Source: GCA-2720975 sp964467985 (GTDB lineage: Bacteria > Planctomycetota > UBA1135 > GCA-002686595). Taken from it: a DNA stretch of 64,000 nt. Of the stretch, positions 53,237 through 61,348 are shown piece by piece; position 1 is the first letter of the stretch; every line of letters starts with the position of its first letter. The stretch lies in contig CAYXTP010000016.1 of NCBI GenBank assembly GCA_964467985.1, positions 22,460-86,459 on the forward strand, given 5' to 3'. The notes below the pieces were generated by a model that saw nothing but the letters and a program-made list of their open reading frames with translations, was not told the origin of the DNA and searched no databases. Position numbers and translations under genes: made by a program.

Positions 53237-54541
53237 TCAGGAGTCCAGACCGTCGAGAATCAGAGGATCGGGCTGCCTGCCCGTATCGAACGCGATGGCG
53301 CCCTCGACGCGCGCCTGGGCGCTGGCCAGGCTTGTCGCGTCGCGGTAATGGAATTCGACGAGCGCATCTCCAGCTTGGACCTCGTCGCCCACGCGGCGCA
53401 ACCAACGCAAACCTACGGCGTGGTCAATCCTGCCCTCTCCTTTGCACAGGGCGCCGCCCAGGTCAGCGACCGCCAGGCCCAGTGCTCTGCAGTCAATCAA
53501 GTCCAAGACTCCGCCGGCGGGCGAACACCAAATGGATAAACGGTCGGTACGCGGCAGCAGGCTGGGGTCTTCGGTCACGCGCGGGTCTCCATCCTGAGCT
53601 TCGATCATCCGAGCGAAGCGATCGCGGGCCTCGCCGTTGTCGAGCACCTCTCCGATAGCGGCTCGCCCTGACTCTTGATCGGCGCAGAGCTTGCCCGCCA
53701 CGAGTAGTGCTGCGCCCAGGGTGAGCACCAATTCCCGCAGGTCAGGAGGCCCCTCGCCTCGCAGGCACTCAAGGGTCTCGTCAATCTCCAGCGTGTGGCC
53801 CGCGGCCCTCCCCAGTGGCTGATCCATGGCGGTCTGGTACGCGTGGGCTTTCAACCCAAAGCTCCTGGCTAGGTCCAGCATGCTGCGCGCCAACAACTGA
53901 CCCTCGCGCGGGTCCGTCAGCATGGCACCCGAGCCGTACTTCACATCCAACACCAGGGCGTCGAGTCCCTCCGCTAGTTTCTTGGAGAGGATGGAGCTGG
54001 CGATTAAGGGAATCGACGCCACGTAACCGACCGCATCGCGCAGGGCATAGAGACGTCGGTCCGCGGGCACGAGGGTCTCGGTTTGGGCAGCGATGACCGC
54101 GCCCACCTCTCCCACAACCTGGTGCAGCCGCGGCACACTCAGGTCCGTGCGCAGACCGGGAATCGCCTCGAGCTTGTCTAGTGTTCCGCCGGTGTGACCT
54201 AGGCCCCGTCCCGAGATCATCGGCACCCTTGCTCCGCACGCCGCGAGGGCCGGCGCCAAGGGCAGGGAGGCCTTGTCACCTATGCCGCCCGTCGAGTGCT
54301 TGTCGAGGATGGGTCCGTCCAGATCGGGCCAGGTGAGTCGCTCTCCAGAGCGCAGCATGGCCGCGGTCCAGTCCGTGAGCTCCTGGGTCTGCATCCCCTG
54401 CTCGAAAATAGCTGCCAGTAGGTCTGTCGCGCTGTCATCACCCAATTCACCCGACAGGTAGCTGTGCATGAACGCCGTGCTGTGGTCGGCGGAGAGGACC
54501 CCTCCGGCCAGCTTGGTGCGAAGCGCATCGGCCGCACTCAT
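53237..54541 (-). CDS. deoA: Pyrimidine-nucleoside/thymidine phosphorylase
   Basis: A 434-residue enzyme. The family signature SGRGLGHTGGTLDKLE and the phosphate-site KHSTGGIGDK are present, with KYGSGAML and the C-terminal HYRDATSLA domain. It catalyses phosphorolysis of thymidine, deoxyuridine or uridine to base and (deoxy)ribose 1-phosphate. Sequence alone does not separate DeoA from Pdp; the symbol is given by context. Its start overlaps the phosphopentomutase stop (ATGA), so the (deoxy)ribose 1-phosphate produced here goes straight to the next enzyme of the pathway. Confidence 0.93.
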   Translation of the reverse strand: MSAADALRTKLAGGVLSADHSTAFMHSYLSGELGDDSATDLLAAIFEQGMQTQELTDWTAAMLRSGERLTWPDLDGPILDKHSTGGIGDKASLPLAPALAACGARVPMISGRGLGHTGGTLDKLEAIPGLRTDLSVPRLHQVVGEVGAVIAAQTETLVPADRRLYALRDAVGYVASIPLIASSILSKKLAEGLDALVLDVKYGSGAMLTDPREGQLLARSMLDLARSFGLKAHAYQTAMDQPLGRAAGHTLEIDETLECLRGEGPPDLRELVLTLGAALLVAGKLCADQESGRAAIGEVLDNGEARDRFARMIEAQDGDPRVTEDPSLLPRTDRLSIWCSPAGGVLDLIDCRALGLAVADLGGALCKGEGRIDHAVGLRWLRRVGDEVQAGDALVEFHYRDATSLASAQARVEGAIAFDTGRQPDPLILDGLDS

Positions 54542-55731
54542 TGGATGCGCAACTCGGATAGAAACGAGACGCCCGGAGGCTGGGGCGCCAGTCCGAAGGC
54601 CTCTTCAACCGTCGCGCCCAAGTCGCAGAAACTCGTGCGCGTGCCCAGAGGCGAGTTGTTCTTCACGCCGGGCCCCAGGCAAATGAGCAGAACGTATTCG
54701 CGCGTGTGGTCCGTGCCGTGGTGCGTCGGGTCGGTCCCGTGATCCGAAGTCAGGAACACCAAATCGTTCGGTCGCAAGGCAACGAGGAGTTCCGCCAGTT
54801 GCCTGTCGAAACCTTCGAGAGCTGCCCGATAGCCCGCGGCATCTCGGCGATGACCAAAGAGGGAGTCAAAGTCCACTAGGTTGGTGAAGATGAGCCCCTC
54901 TCCGTCTCCCGCCGCGAGCCCCAAGGTCTGGCGCATGCCGTCCTCATTGCCCTCGCTGTGAATGTTCGTCTTGACTCCCCGCCCGCTGAATATGTCGTGG
55001 ATCTTGCCCACACCCGTGACGGGAATGCCCGCACGAGCGAGGCGGTCCAGGGTCGTATCCGCCGGCGGCGGAATGGAATAGTCGCGCCGATTGTAGGTGC
55101 GCTTGTAGGAGCCGGGGCGTCCCGCGAAGGGCCGCGCAATCACGCGCCCGACTCCCATAGGGTTGAGCAGCTCGCGCGCCATTTCGCAGACCTCGTACAG
55201 CCGCCCTAGCCCGAAGCTGTCGACGTGTGCCGCCACCTGAAACACGCTGTCTGAGCTGGTGTACACGATCGGAAAGCCCGTGCGCTGGTGCTCGGCACCC
55301 AGCCGTTCGATGACCTCAGTGCCCGACGCCGCGGCGTTCTCGAGGTAGCCTTCCAAGCCCGTACGCTCCAGCCAAGCGTCGAGGAATTCCGTTGGAAACC
55401 CATTCGGGTATACCGGGAGTTCTGTGTGGGTCGGGCAGTTCATCATCTCCCAATGGCCCGTGGGAGTGTCCTTGCCCGCCGAAACTTCCGCCATGCGCCC
55501 AAAGGCACCCGATGGCCGCTCAATCTTCGGTAGCGCCGACACACCTGGAACGTGTCCCAGCCCCGCCGCGATCAGCTGCGGTACAGCCAGCCCCCCTGTC
55601 GCGCCCACGATGTGGTCGAGAGTGTGAGCTCCCTCATCCCCAAACCGCCCCGCATCCGGCAGCGCCCCGACGCCCAGTGAATCGAGCACGATGACAAAGA
55701 CCCGGCGCTGCGAAGGGTCGCCTGATTGCAC
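54538..55731 (-). CDS. deoB: Phosphopentomutase
   Basis: A 397-residue enzyme with GTG start at 55731, two bases after the stop of a small upstream gene. The N-terminus RVFVIVLDSLGVGALPDA holds the first metal aspartate. AGKDTPTGHWEMM contains the phosphorylated threonine, and TSDHGTDPTHHGTDHTREY the remaining Mn ligands. It converts (deoxy)ribose 1-phosphate to 5-phosphate, which DeoC (deoxy form) or pentose metabolism then uses. It is the first enzyme gene of the deo-type cluster and is followed by the phosphorylase. Confidence 0.95.
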   Translation of the reverse strand: MQSGDPSQRRVFVIVLDSLGVGALPDAGRFGDEGAHTLDHIVGATGGLAVPQLIAAGLGHVPGVSALPKIERPSGAFGRMAEVSAGKDTPTGHWEMMNCPTHTELPVYPNGFPTEFLDAWLERTGLEGYLENAAASGTEVIERLGAEHQRTGFPIVYTSSDSVFQVAAHVDSFGLGRLYEVCEMARELLNPMGVGRVIARPFAGRPGSYKRTYNRRDYSIPPPADTTLDRLARAGIPVTGVGKIHDIFSGRGVKTNIHSEGNEDGMRQTLGLAAGDGEGLIFTNLVDFDSLFGHRRDAAGYRAALEGFDRQLAELLVALRPNDLVFLTSDHGTDPTHHGTDHTREYVLLICLGPGVKNNSPLGTRTSFCDLGATVEEAFGLAPQPPGVSFLSELRIQ

Positions 55732-55733
55732 CC

Positions 55734-55955
55734 CTAGCTCACCGCCCCGTCGATGAGTGTCTGCACAGACTGTTCCATCTCGTCGACCCATTCCTCGCCA
55801 AAGTCGCGCTCGAGAAGGTCCCGTTCGGCGAACTCCCAGCGCCCCGTGTTGGGGTCGAAATCAAACTGATAGTCGTGGTCGCTGCCGTCGTCTTCGGTGA
55901 TGACAACGAGCACGATGCTGCTGTCTTGATCGAGTTCTGTTTGAAATGAAGCCAT
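55734..55955 (-). CDS. Small acidic hypothetical protein
   Basis: A 73-residue protein from ATG 55955 (MASFQTELDQDSSIVLVVITEDD). It is very acidic, with predicted strands at the start and a C-terminal helix (FGEEWVDEMEQSVQTLID). No family is recognised. It ends 2 nt before the GTG of deoB and would be the first gene of that transcript; it may be a small regulator or a lineage-specific protein. No clear ribosome-binding site is present. The upstream in-frame sequence to 56093 overlaps the divergent gene and was not used. Confidence 0.55.
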   Translation of the reverse strand: MASFQTELDQDSSIVLVVITEDDGSDHDYQFDFDPNTGRWEFAERDLLERDFGEEWVDEMEQSVQTLIDGAVS

Positions 55956-56034
55956 GGTGCTGGAGGGGAGAGCAGGAGGGTGCCGATAGGCCTTCTTCAA
56001 GTTAACGGGATTCGCAGCTCCCGTCATAGGTGCG

Positions 56035-56040
56035 TAGGAT
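56035..56040 (+). promoter_or_regulatory. TAGGAT -10-like element before the peptidase gene
   Basis: TAGGAT lies 9 nt before the GTG at 56050, the same hexamer as at 45351-45356. It also lies about 80 bp upstream of the divergent small gene. Confidence 0.35.
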
Positions 56041-56049
56041 GGAACCGTC

Positions 56050-57258
56050 GTGTCAGTGCTCCCCCAAGAACCGAAGCGCACCTCAGGTGCCAAGACCCAT
56101 GTGCTGGGAGCCGCTTCGAAGGCCCTGCTCGCGACCGCCTCGATGGCCTTGCTGGGGTCTTGCGGGCGCTGGCATCGGGCGCAGGAGTTTGATGGCTGGG
56201 CGCTGTACGAAATGCCGGGGGCTGGGGTCGAAGCAGCCGCCTATGAGGATGCGTTCACTCCCGCGCTGGCCGCGGTTGAAGCCCAGCTTGGACCCTTCAA
56301 GAGGTCGGTCGCCGTGCACGCCTGGGATGGGTCGGTTCGCATTACGGACGGCGGGCGCAAGCACGTGCAGGCTGGCAGTGACGAGGGGGTGCACGAGGTG
56401 CCAGGAATCGGACCCGCCCGCATCCAGGCCTATCACTCCCGCGGCGGGGCCTTCTCAGAGTCGGGCGTATTCATCGGTGAGCCGGACGTGGGCACGGCGG
56501 CGCACGAACTCGTGCATGCGCGCCTAGCTGAAGGTGGACCCAACCTGCCGCTGTGGTTCGAGGAGGGTGTTGCTTCCATTCTGGGAGACGGGGCGCTGAC
56601 AAACGGAGTCTGGATTGTCGACGGGCTCGCTTGCTGGCCCCTGCGCGAATTGCGGGAACAGAGCCTCGATCGAGCAGAAGTCGAGCGGCTGATCGCCATT
56701 CGATCCACCGATCAGGTGAGCGTGCGCGACAACGTGCTCGTGCATTTTCTGGGTTGGGCCGTCGTATTCGATTTCTACACCGAGAGCGGATCCATGCAGT
56801 GGCAGAGCTGGCTCGAGGAATTGGACGGCGGCAAGAATGTGGACGAGATACAGCGCCGGTTGGCCCGCACCTTGCACGCCTCAACGGAGGGTCGCTGGAT
56901 GGCGCGCCTGGACGATCCCGATCCCGGTGTGCGACTGGCCACAGCCAAGGGACTTTGGAAGCTGCGCTCCCCCGCCGTATTCGACAAGCTCATGGAGGCT
57001 ATGCGCAAGGAAGCCGACCCCCAAGTGCGCGCTGGCCTGGCCATTAACTGCCTGGCGGCGGCCGGGGAGCTTTCTATTGGATGGAGACGCTGGCGGAATC
57101 TGCGCGACGTGGTTGGGCAAACTCTGCGAGGAATTGTGCTGAACGATCCACTAGAACAAGAGGCGCTGACGCAACTGCAGGATTCCTACGGTGAGCGAAG
57201 GAAGGAACAGGTTGCGTTGGACGCGATGCGAGGCCTAGCCCGCTTCTGGCAGGAATGA
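56050..57258 (+). CDS. Predicted zinc peptidase (gluzincin-like) lipoprotein with HEAT-type repeats
   Basis: A 402-residue protein with GTG start. The N-terminal signal ends in a lipobox (MALLGSCG, Cys38). The zinc motif H152-E-L-V-H156 in TAAHELVHARLAEG is followed 15-16 residues later by a glutamate pair (LPLWFEEGVAS, E171/E172), the layout of the peptidase MA/gluzincin clan. The C-terminal third contains HEAT-like helical repeats (RLDDPDPGVRLATAKGLWKL, then MRKEADPQVRAGLAINCLA). It is likely a periplasmic metallopeptidase or an adaptor derived from one. It is coupled by ATGA to the alkaline-phosphatase-superfamily gene. Confidence 0.8.
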   Translation: MSVLPQEPKRTSGAKTHVLGAASKALLATASMALLGSCGRWHRAQEFDGWALYEMPGAGVEAAAYEDAFTPALAAVEAQLGPFKRSVAVHAWDGSVRITDGGRKHVQAGSDEGVHEVPGIGPARIQAYHSRGGAFSESGVFIGEPDVGTAAHELVHARLAEGGPNLPLWFEEGVASILGDGALTNGVWIVDGLACWPLRELREQSLDRAEVERLIAIRSTDQVSVRDNVLVHFLGWAVVFDFYTESGSMQWQSWLEELDGGKNVDEIQRRLARTLHASTEGRWMARLDDPDPGVRLATAKGLWKLRSPAVFDKLMEAMRKEADPQVRAGLAINCLAAAGELSIGWRRWRNLRDVVGQTLRGIVLNDPLEQEALTQLQDSYGERRKEQVALDAMRGLARFWQE

Positions 57259-59129
57259 GCCACTTGCATCGAGGACTGGGATTGGCCGTTGCGTGCGGGC
57301 TCTGGGCCTGTACGCCCGATAAGGAAAGCGGCACCGCTGGACCCCAGGGTCGTCAGGCCCCCAAGGGAATTCTGCGGCTGGACCTGGCCGAACAAGGACA
57401 AGAGGCTCGACCCATGAGCCCAGTGCTCCTGGCGGAGGAGTGGCGCAACGCGATTTTGATGCCGCCGGATTCCCAGCGGAGTGCGATGGCCCTGGTGCCG
57501 CCCGGAGCGAGCCTGCGCTTCAGCTATGGCCGCCAGGAAACCGGTCCGCGACTGGGAGGCGGCGATTCGACCAAGCGACCCACCCTGACCTTGTCCGTGA
57601 TGCGAGCGGAAGAGCAGGTCTTGGAGAAGTCCTTCACCCTGCCCGGACGCCGGCGTGCGGCGAACATCTGGCAGGAGGCCACGGTAGAGCTCGATGAACT
57701 TGCCGGTGAATCTGTCGAATTCAACTTCTCGTTTACGGGAGGCCCAGCGATCTTGTCCTGCGCCCTCGCCTCCCCGCGCCTCGTGCGCCCGGAGGATGAC
57801 GCACCGACGGTGGTGCTGATCACGTCGGACACCCACCGCAGTGACCACTTGGGTGCTGCGCGCAACGGAACCGGGGTGGCGACGCCGGTCCTCGACCAGC
57901 TGGCCTCCGAAGGCGTCCTGTTCGAAGACTGCTTTTCAAGCACGAACATTACGCTGCCCTCCCACGCTTCCATCCTGACGGGACTTCCCGTGCGGGATAC
58001 CGGCATGGTCAGCAACTCCATGGGGCTCGCCCAACGCGCGCGCTCCCTGGCCGAGGTGTTCTCCGAGCGGGGCTGGTTCACCATGGCGTTGTTCAGTGCT
58101 CAACACCTGCGCCACGGTCTCAGTGGATTGGGGCAGGGGTTCGATCGCATGCGCGGACCCACGAGAGAGGGCGAGGCCCCGGCCGCCATCTCAATTTCGC
58201 GCTTCGACCGTTGGATCGCTTCGGAAGAGGGCGTTCCCGTGTTCATCTGGTTGCACGTCTTCGACGCCCATGCTCCCTATGAACCGCCTGAGGAATTACG
58301 CCGCCGCTACTACGCCGCCGATCTCGACCCGTTCGATAGCGAACGCTTCTCATTGCCCCCTGGCGCTCAGGTTTCTTGGGCCCCGGGCATCCAAGACGTG
58401 AACTACATCCGCGGGCTGTACAAGGCCGAGGTCACCAACCTCGACCGGCAGATCGGGGCCTTGCTCGACCACCCGCGAGTGCGCGGCTCAATCCTGGCTT
58501 TCACGTCCGACCACGGTGAAGTCCTGGGAAACCACGACCTGTACTTCCTGCACCAGGGCATCTACCCCGACACCCTGTCTGTACCTTTGATCCTGCGCTG
58601 GCCGGGTTGCGAGCCTGCGCTGCGGGTCGGAGCGCCTGTGTCGAACACTGATGTGGGCCGGACGCTATTGGATCTCGCAGGCCTGAGTGCGGCCGCCTTC
58701 CCGGGAACCAACCTGCTGCGCTGGACTGAAGGCTCCGGCGAGCCAACTCCAGCACGGCACGCGATCTCCAGCGGAGGTCATACGGCTGCAATCGAATACG
58801 AAGGTTGGCTGCTTCTGCTTCACATGCATGACCACGAGTCTCCGACGCGGGTGGAGCACCAGGTTGAGCTGTTCAACCTGAATGTGGACCCTGCCTGCGA
58901 TCGGGATCTGGTCGACGCAGAATTGGAGCGCAGCCGCGCATTGCGGGCAGACCTGATCGCGTGGCTCAACGCTGGCAAGGGCACGTTGACTAGCGGTCGC
59001 GCGAATTCTGTCGGAGTCGCGGCCGAACTTGCTGCTCTGGGGTATGTGGACAACGTGACGAAGGAGCCTGGGGAGAGTTGGTATGAACCCGACCCCCAAT
59101 CCCCGTGGTGCCAACGATTCGACTTCTGA
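57255..59129 (+). CDS. Sulfatase-like (alkaline phosphatase superfamily) lipoprotein with Thr in place of the formylglycine cysteine
   Basis: A 624-residue protein. The signal has a likely lipobox (GLWAC, Cys19). Residues of about 35-175 form a beta-rich accessory domain. The sulfatase-fold domain starts VVLITSDTHRSDHLG (metal Asp), and its nucleophile region reads STNITLPSHASILTG, where T233 takes the cysteine position and P-S-H replaces P-x-R. Later ligands FTSDHGEVLGNHD are normal. Thr nucleophiles occur in related phosphotransferases such as LtaS, so this is unlikely to be a true sulfatase; a phosphodiester or phosphoglycerol substrate fits better. The ATGA overlap couples it to the peptidase gene. 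Confidence 0.85.
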   Translation: MSHLHRGLGLAVACGLWACTPDKESGTAGPQGRQAPKGILRLDLAEQGQEARPMSPVLLAEEWRNAILMPPDSQRSAMALVPPGASLRFSYGRQETGPRLGGGDSTKRPTLTLSVMRAEEQVLEKSFTLPGRRRAANIWQEATVELDELAGESVEFNFSFTGGPAILSCALASPRLVRPEDDAPTVVLITSDTHRSDHLGAARNGTGVATPVLDQLASEGVLFEDCFSSTNITLPSHASILTGLPVRDTGMVSNSMGLAQRARSLAEVFSERGWFTMALFSAQHLRHGLSGLGQGFDRMRGPTREGEAPAAISISRFDRWIASEEGVPVFIWLHVFDAHAPYEPPEELRRRYYAADLDPFDSERFSLPPGAQVSWAPGIQDVNYIRGLYKAEVTNLDRQIGALLDHPRVRGSILAFTSDHGEVLGNHDLYFLHQGIYPDTLSVPLILRWPGCEPALRVGAPVSNTDVGRTLLDLAGLSAAAFPGTNLLRWTEGSGEPTPARHAISSGGHTAAIEYEGWLLLLHMHDHESPTRVEHQVELFNLNVDPACDRDLVDAELERSRALRADLIAWLNAGKGTLTSGRANSVGVAAELAALGYVDNVTKEPGESWYEPDPQSPWCQRFDF

Positions 59130-59223
59130 TTCGGGTACGTCCGGAGAAATTCCCGGGGGGTGATTCCCAATGGAACGCTAGCCCCGCGCTGTTCCGGATC
59201 GTGAATGCGGGCTACCCTCAGTC

Positions 59224-59745
59224 ATGACCTCCCTGTTCCTCGTTCCCCTGCTCATCCTGCTGGTCAATTCCTGCTGGGCCGCGCTGCTGCTATTGGGTCT
59301 GCCCGGCGCCTGGCTGATGATTGCAACGGCGGGTGTTGCCGATTGGCTGACACCTGACCGGACCCTCTTTCATCCCTTCGTGCTGGGCGCGGCCATTCTC
59401 ATCGCGGCCGCGGGCGAAGGAATGGAAATGCTCGCTTCTGCCCAGGGCGCAAAACAAGCCGGGGCGAGTAAGCGGGGGGCATTGGGTGCGCTTGTTGGAG
59501 GAGTGGTCGGAGGGATTGTCGGCACGTTTGCGATCCCCTTGCCTGTGGTGGGAACGCTCATCGGAGGGTCCATCGGGGCCTTCATCGGCTCCGCGATCGT
59601 CGAACACGAAGGGGGCGCCGAGGCGCGCGCAGCACTGAAAATCGGACGCGGCGCTGCGGCTGGGCACTTGGTGGGCATGCTGGCCAAATTAGGTGCGGCG
59701 TTGGCTGTGTGGCTTTTGCTGGCCGTGACGGCCTTCTTGCCCTGA
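59224..59745 (+). CDS. DUF456 membrane protein
   Basis: A 173-residue protein of DUF456 layout: two N-terminal hydrophobic helices with LLGLPGAWLMIATAG, a helix with LIAAAGEGMEMLASAQGAKQAGASK, then glycine-rich membrane segments (GALGALVGGVVGGIVG, GTLIGGSIGAFIGS) and a C-terminal helix. The family is widespread and of unknown function. It is a single gene; a TACCCT sequence 5 nt before the ATG may be its -10. Confidence 0.88.
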   Translation: MTSLFLVPLLILLVNSCWAALLLLGLPGAWLMIATAGVADWLTPDRTLFHPFVLGAAILIAAAGEGMEMLASAQGAKQAGASKRGALGALVGGVVGGIVGTFAIPLPVVGTLIGGSIGAFIGSAIVEHEGGAEARAALKIGRGAAAGHLVGMLAKLGAALAVWLLLAVTAFLP

Positions 59746-59828
59746 GAGGCCGTCTGATCCCCATCCTGGACGCAGGGAGTTTGGGTCCAGAATTGGGCTC
59801 CCAAGTGGCAGCGGGGTAGGGTTCGGTC

Positions 59829-61268
59829 ATGAGTCCGGAGGCGCAGAGCAGGGCGAGGTGGATTGGGGGACTTTTGATTGTCGCTCTGCTGGCGCGCGTG
59901 TTCTTCGCCCACAGCAAAGGGCTGGTGTTGGACGAGTTTCACACCCTGTTCCACGCCAGTCGTGACGGACTAGGAGCGGTCTTTTCGGGGCTGCGTAGGG
60001 ACAACCACCCGCCCCTGGCCATCTTGATGGTGCGGTTCTCCCGAGCCATCTTGGGCGATGGTGCCCTGGCCTTGCGATTGCCCGCCATCGCTTGCGGTAT
60101 GTTGGAGCTGTGGCTCGTGGCGAGCATGGCCAGGCGTTGGTTGGGAACGCGGGCGGTCTGTGCCGTTGCGCTCGTGGCGGTCTCCAGCCTGCACCTCGAT
60201 TTCTCAACCCAGGTGCGCATGTACGCCTTGCTGAGTTTGAGTGTGACCGGCCTCTTGCAGACGCTTCTCTCGGCCCTGGAAGAGCGTGGTAGGTATTGGC
60301 GCATCGCGGGTTGGATCGTCTTGGGTGTGCACGCCCACTATTACTTTTTCATCTACGGGGGCATCTTGGTCGCCTTGACACTCGGTCTGATTTGGGGCCA
60401 GGAACAAGGACGTCAGAGAATCCGTGACCTGCTGCCCTCTCTGGGTCTGGGCATCGCCCTCTGCCTTCCTTGGCTGATCTGGGGATTCACAGAACAGCTG
60501 GGCCACGGACTTTCCCCCGGCGGCAAGGACTCGGGCTGGCGCGGTCTGGCCGAAGCCATGTTGCATCTGCTAACGCTGAACGTTCGTCTTGGAGGCGGCG
60601 GCCTACGGGAGGTTTTCATTGCGTGCTCGGGCCTGGCACTGACCATGGGAATGATCGGCGCCCTCGCTCTGATCGGCGCGGGGGAGCACAGGGCGCGTGG
60701 AATCGTCTTGGCAACGGCGGCTTTTGGAATCCCCCTGGTGGCGTCCCTCATCGCCACGGCTGTGCCGCGCGCGGGATTCACCTGGCACTATGTCCTGCCT
60801 TCTCTGCCGCCCCTGGCGCTCTTGATCGCACAGGCTGCGGAGGCGGGACCCATTCGTAGGCTCACGTCCTGCGCGATCCTACTCGGGGCTTTGACGCTCT
60901 CGATCTTGAACCTCAGCGGGCCTGGCACCGAGGACTTTCCAGGTGCCGTCGGCTGGATCCTGGATGAGTACCAGGAAGGGGATCTGGTCGTCTCGACGGA
61001 GTACCAGCCGTCGCTCTTTCCCCTCGGCATGCCATGGGACTACTACGCAAGCCGGCTCAGCGACGACCCGCCTGAGCGAGAAGACATGGACGGCACGCAC
61101 ATGCTCCATCCCGAACGACTGGGGTCGACTCGGCGGGTGTTCGTACTGGCCTCGCGGCTGCCCAAGGGGCACGGCCTGATCGTTCTGCTAGAGCAGGAGT
61201 TTGCCCTGACCGAACACGTCAATTTCGGCTTTGGCCGCGAGGTCTACCTGTACACCCGCCAGGATTGA
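59829..61268 (+). CDS. GT-C fold glycosyltransferase (GT39/GT83-like), polytopic
   Basis: A 479-residue membrane protein with about ten hydrophobic helices. The first periplasmic loop has DEFHTL, with the catalytic-type acidic residue, and RRDNHPPLAILMVRF, as in PMT/ArnT-like GT-C enzymes that use polyprenyl-phosphate sugars. The C-terminal soluble part (residues of about 370-479) is a globular domain of the type found in these proteins. Predicted role: transfer of a sugar to lipid, glycan or protein on the outer face of the membrane. TAGGGT lies 6 nt before the ATG. No other glycan assembly gene is adjacent. Confidence 0.85.
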   Translation: MSPEAQSRARWIGGLLIVALLARVFFAHSKGLVLDEFHTLFHASRDGLGAVFSGLRRDNHPPLAILMVRFSRAILGDGALALRLPAIACGMLELWLVASMARRWLGTRAVCAVALVAVSSLHLDFSTQVRMYALLSLSVTGLLQTLLSALEERGRYWRIAGWIVLGVHAHYYFFIYGGILVALTLGLIWGQEQGRQRIRDLLPSLGLGIALCLPWLIWGFTEQLGHGLSPGGKDSGWRGLAEAMLHLLTLNVRLGGGGLREVFIACSGLALTMGMIGALALIGAGEHRARGIVLATAAFGIPLVASLIATAVPRAGFTWHYVLPSLPPLALLIAQAAEAGPIRRLTSCAILLGALTLSILNLSGPGTEDFPGAVGWILDEYQEGDLVVSTEYQPSLFPLGMPWDYYASRLSDDPPEREDMDGTHMLHPERLGSTRRVFVLASRLPKGHGLIVLLEQEFALTEHVNFGFGREVYLYTRQD

Positions 61269-61348
61269 CCCCCTGCCCCTGCGCCCCGGCGCGTGGACGT
61301 TACAATGCGTGGCTCGAACGCCCTACTTGAGCCCGTAGACCAACACCC

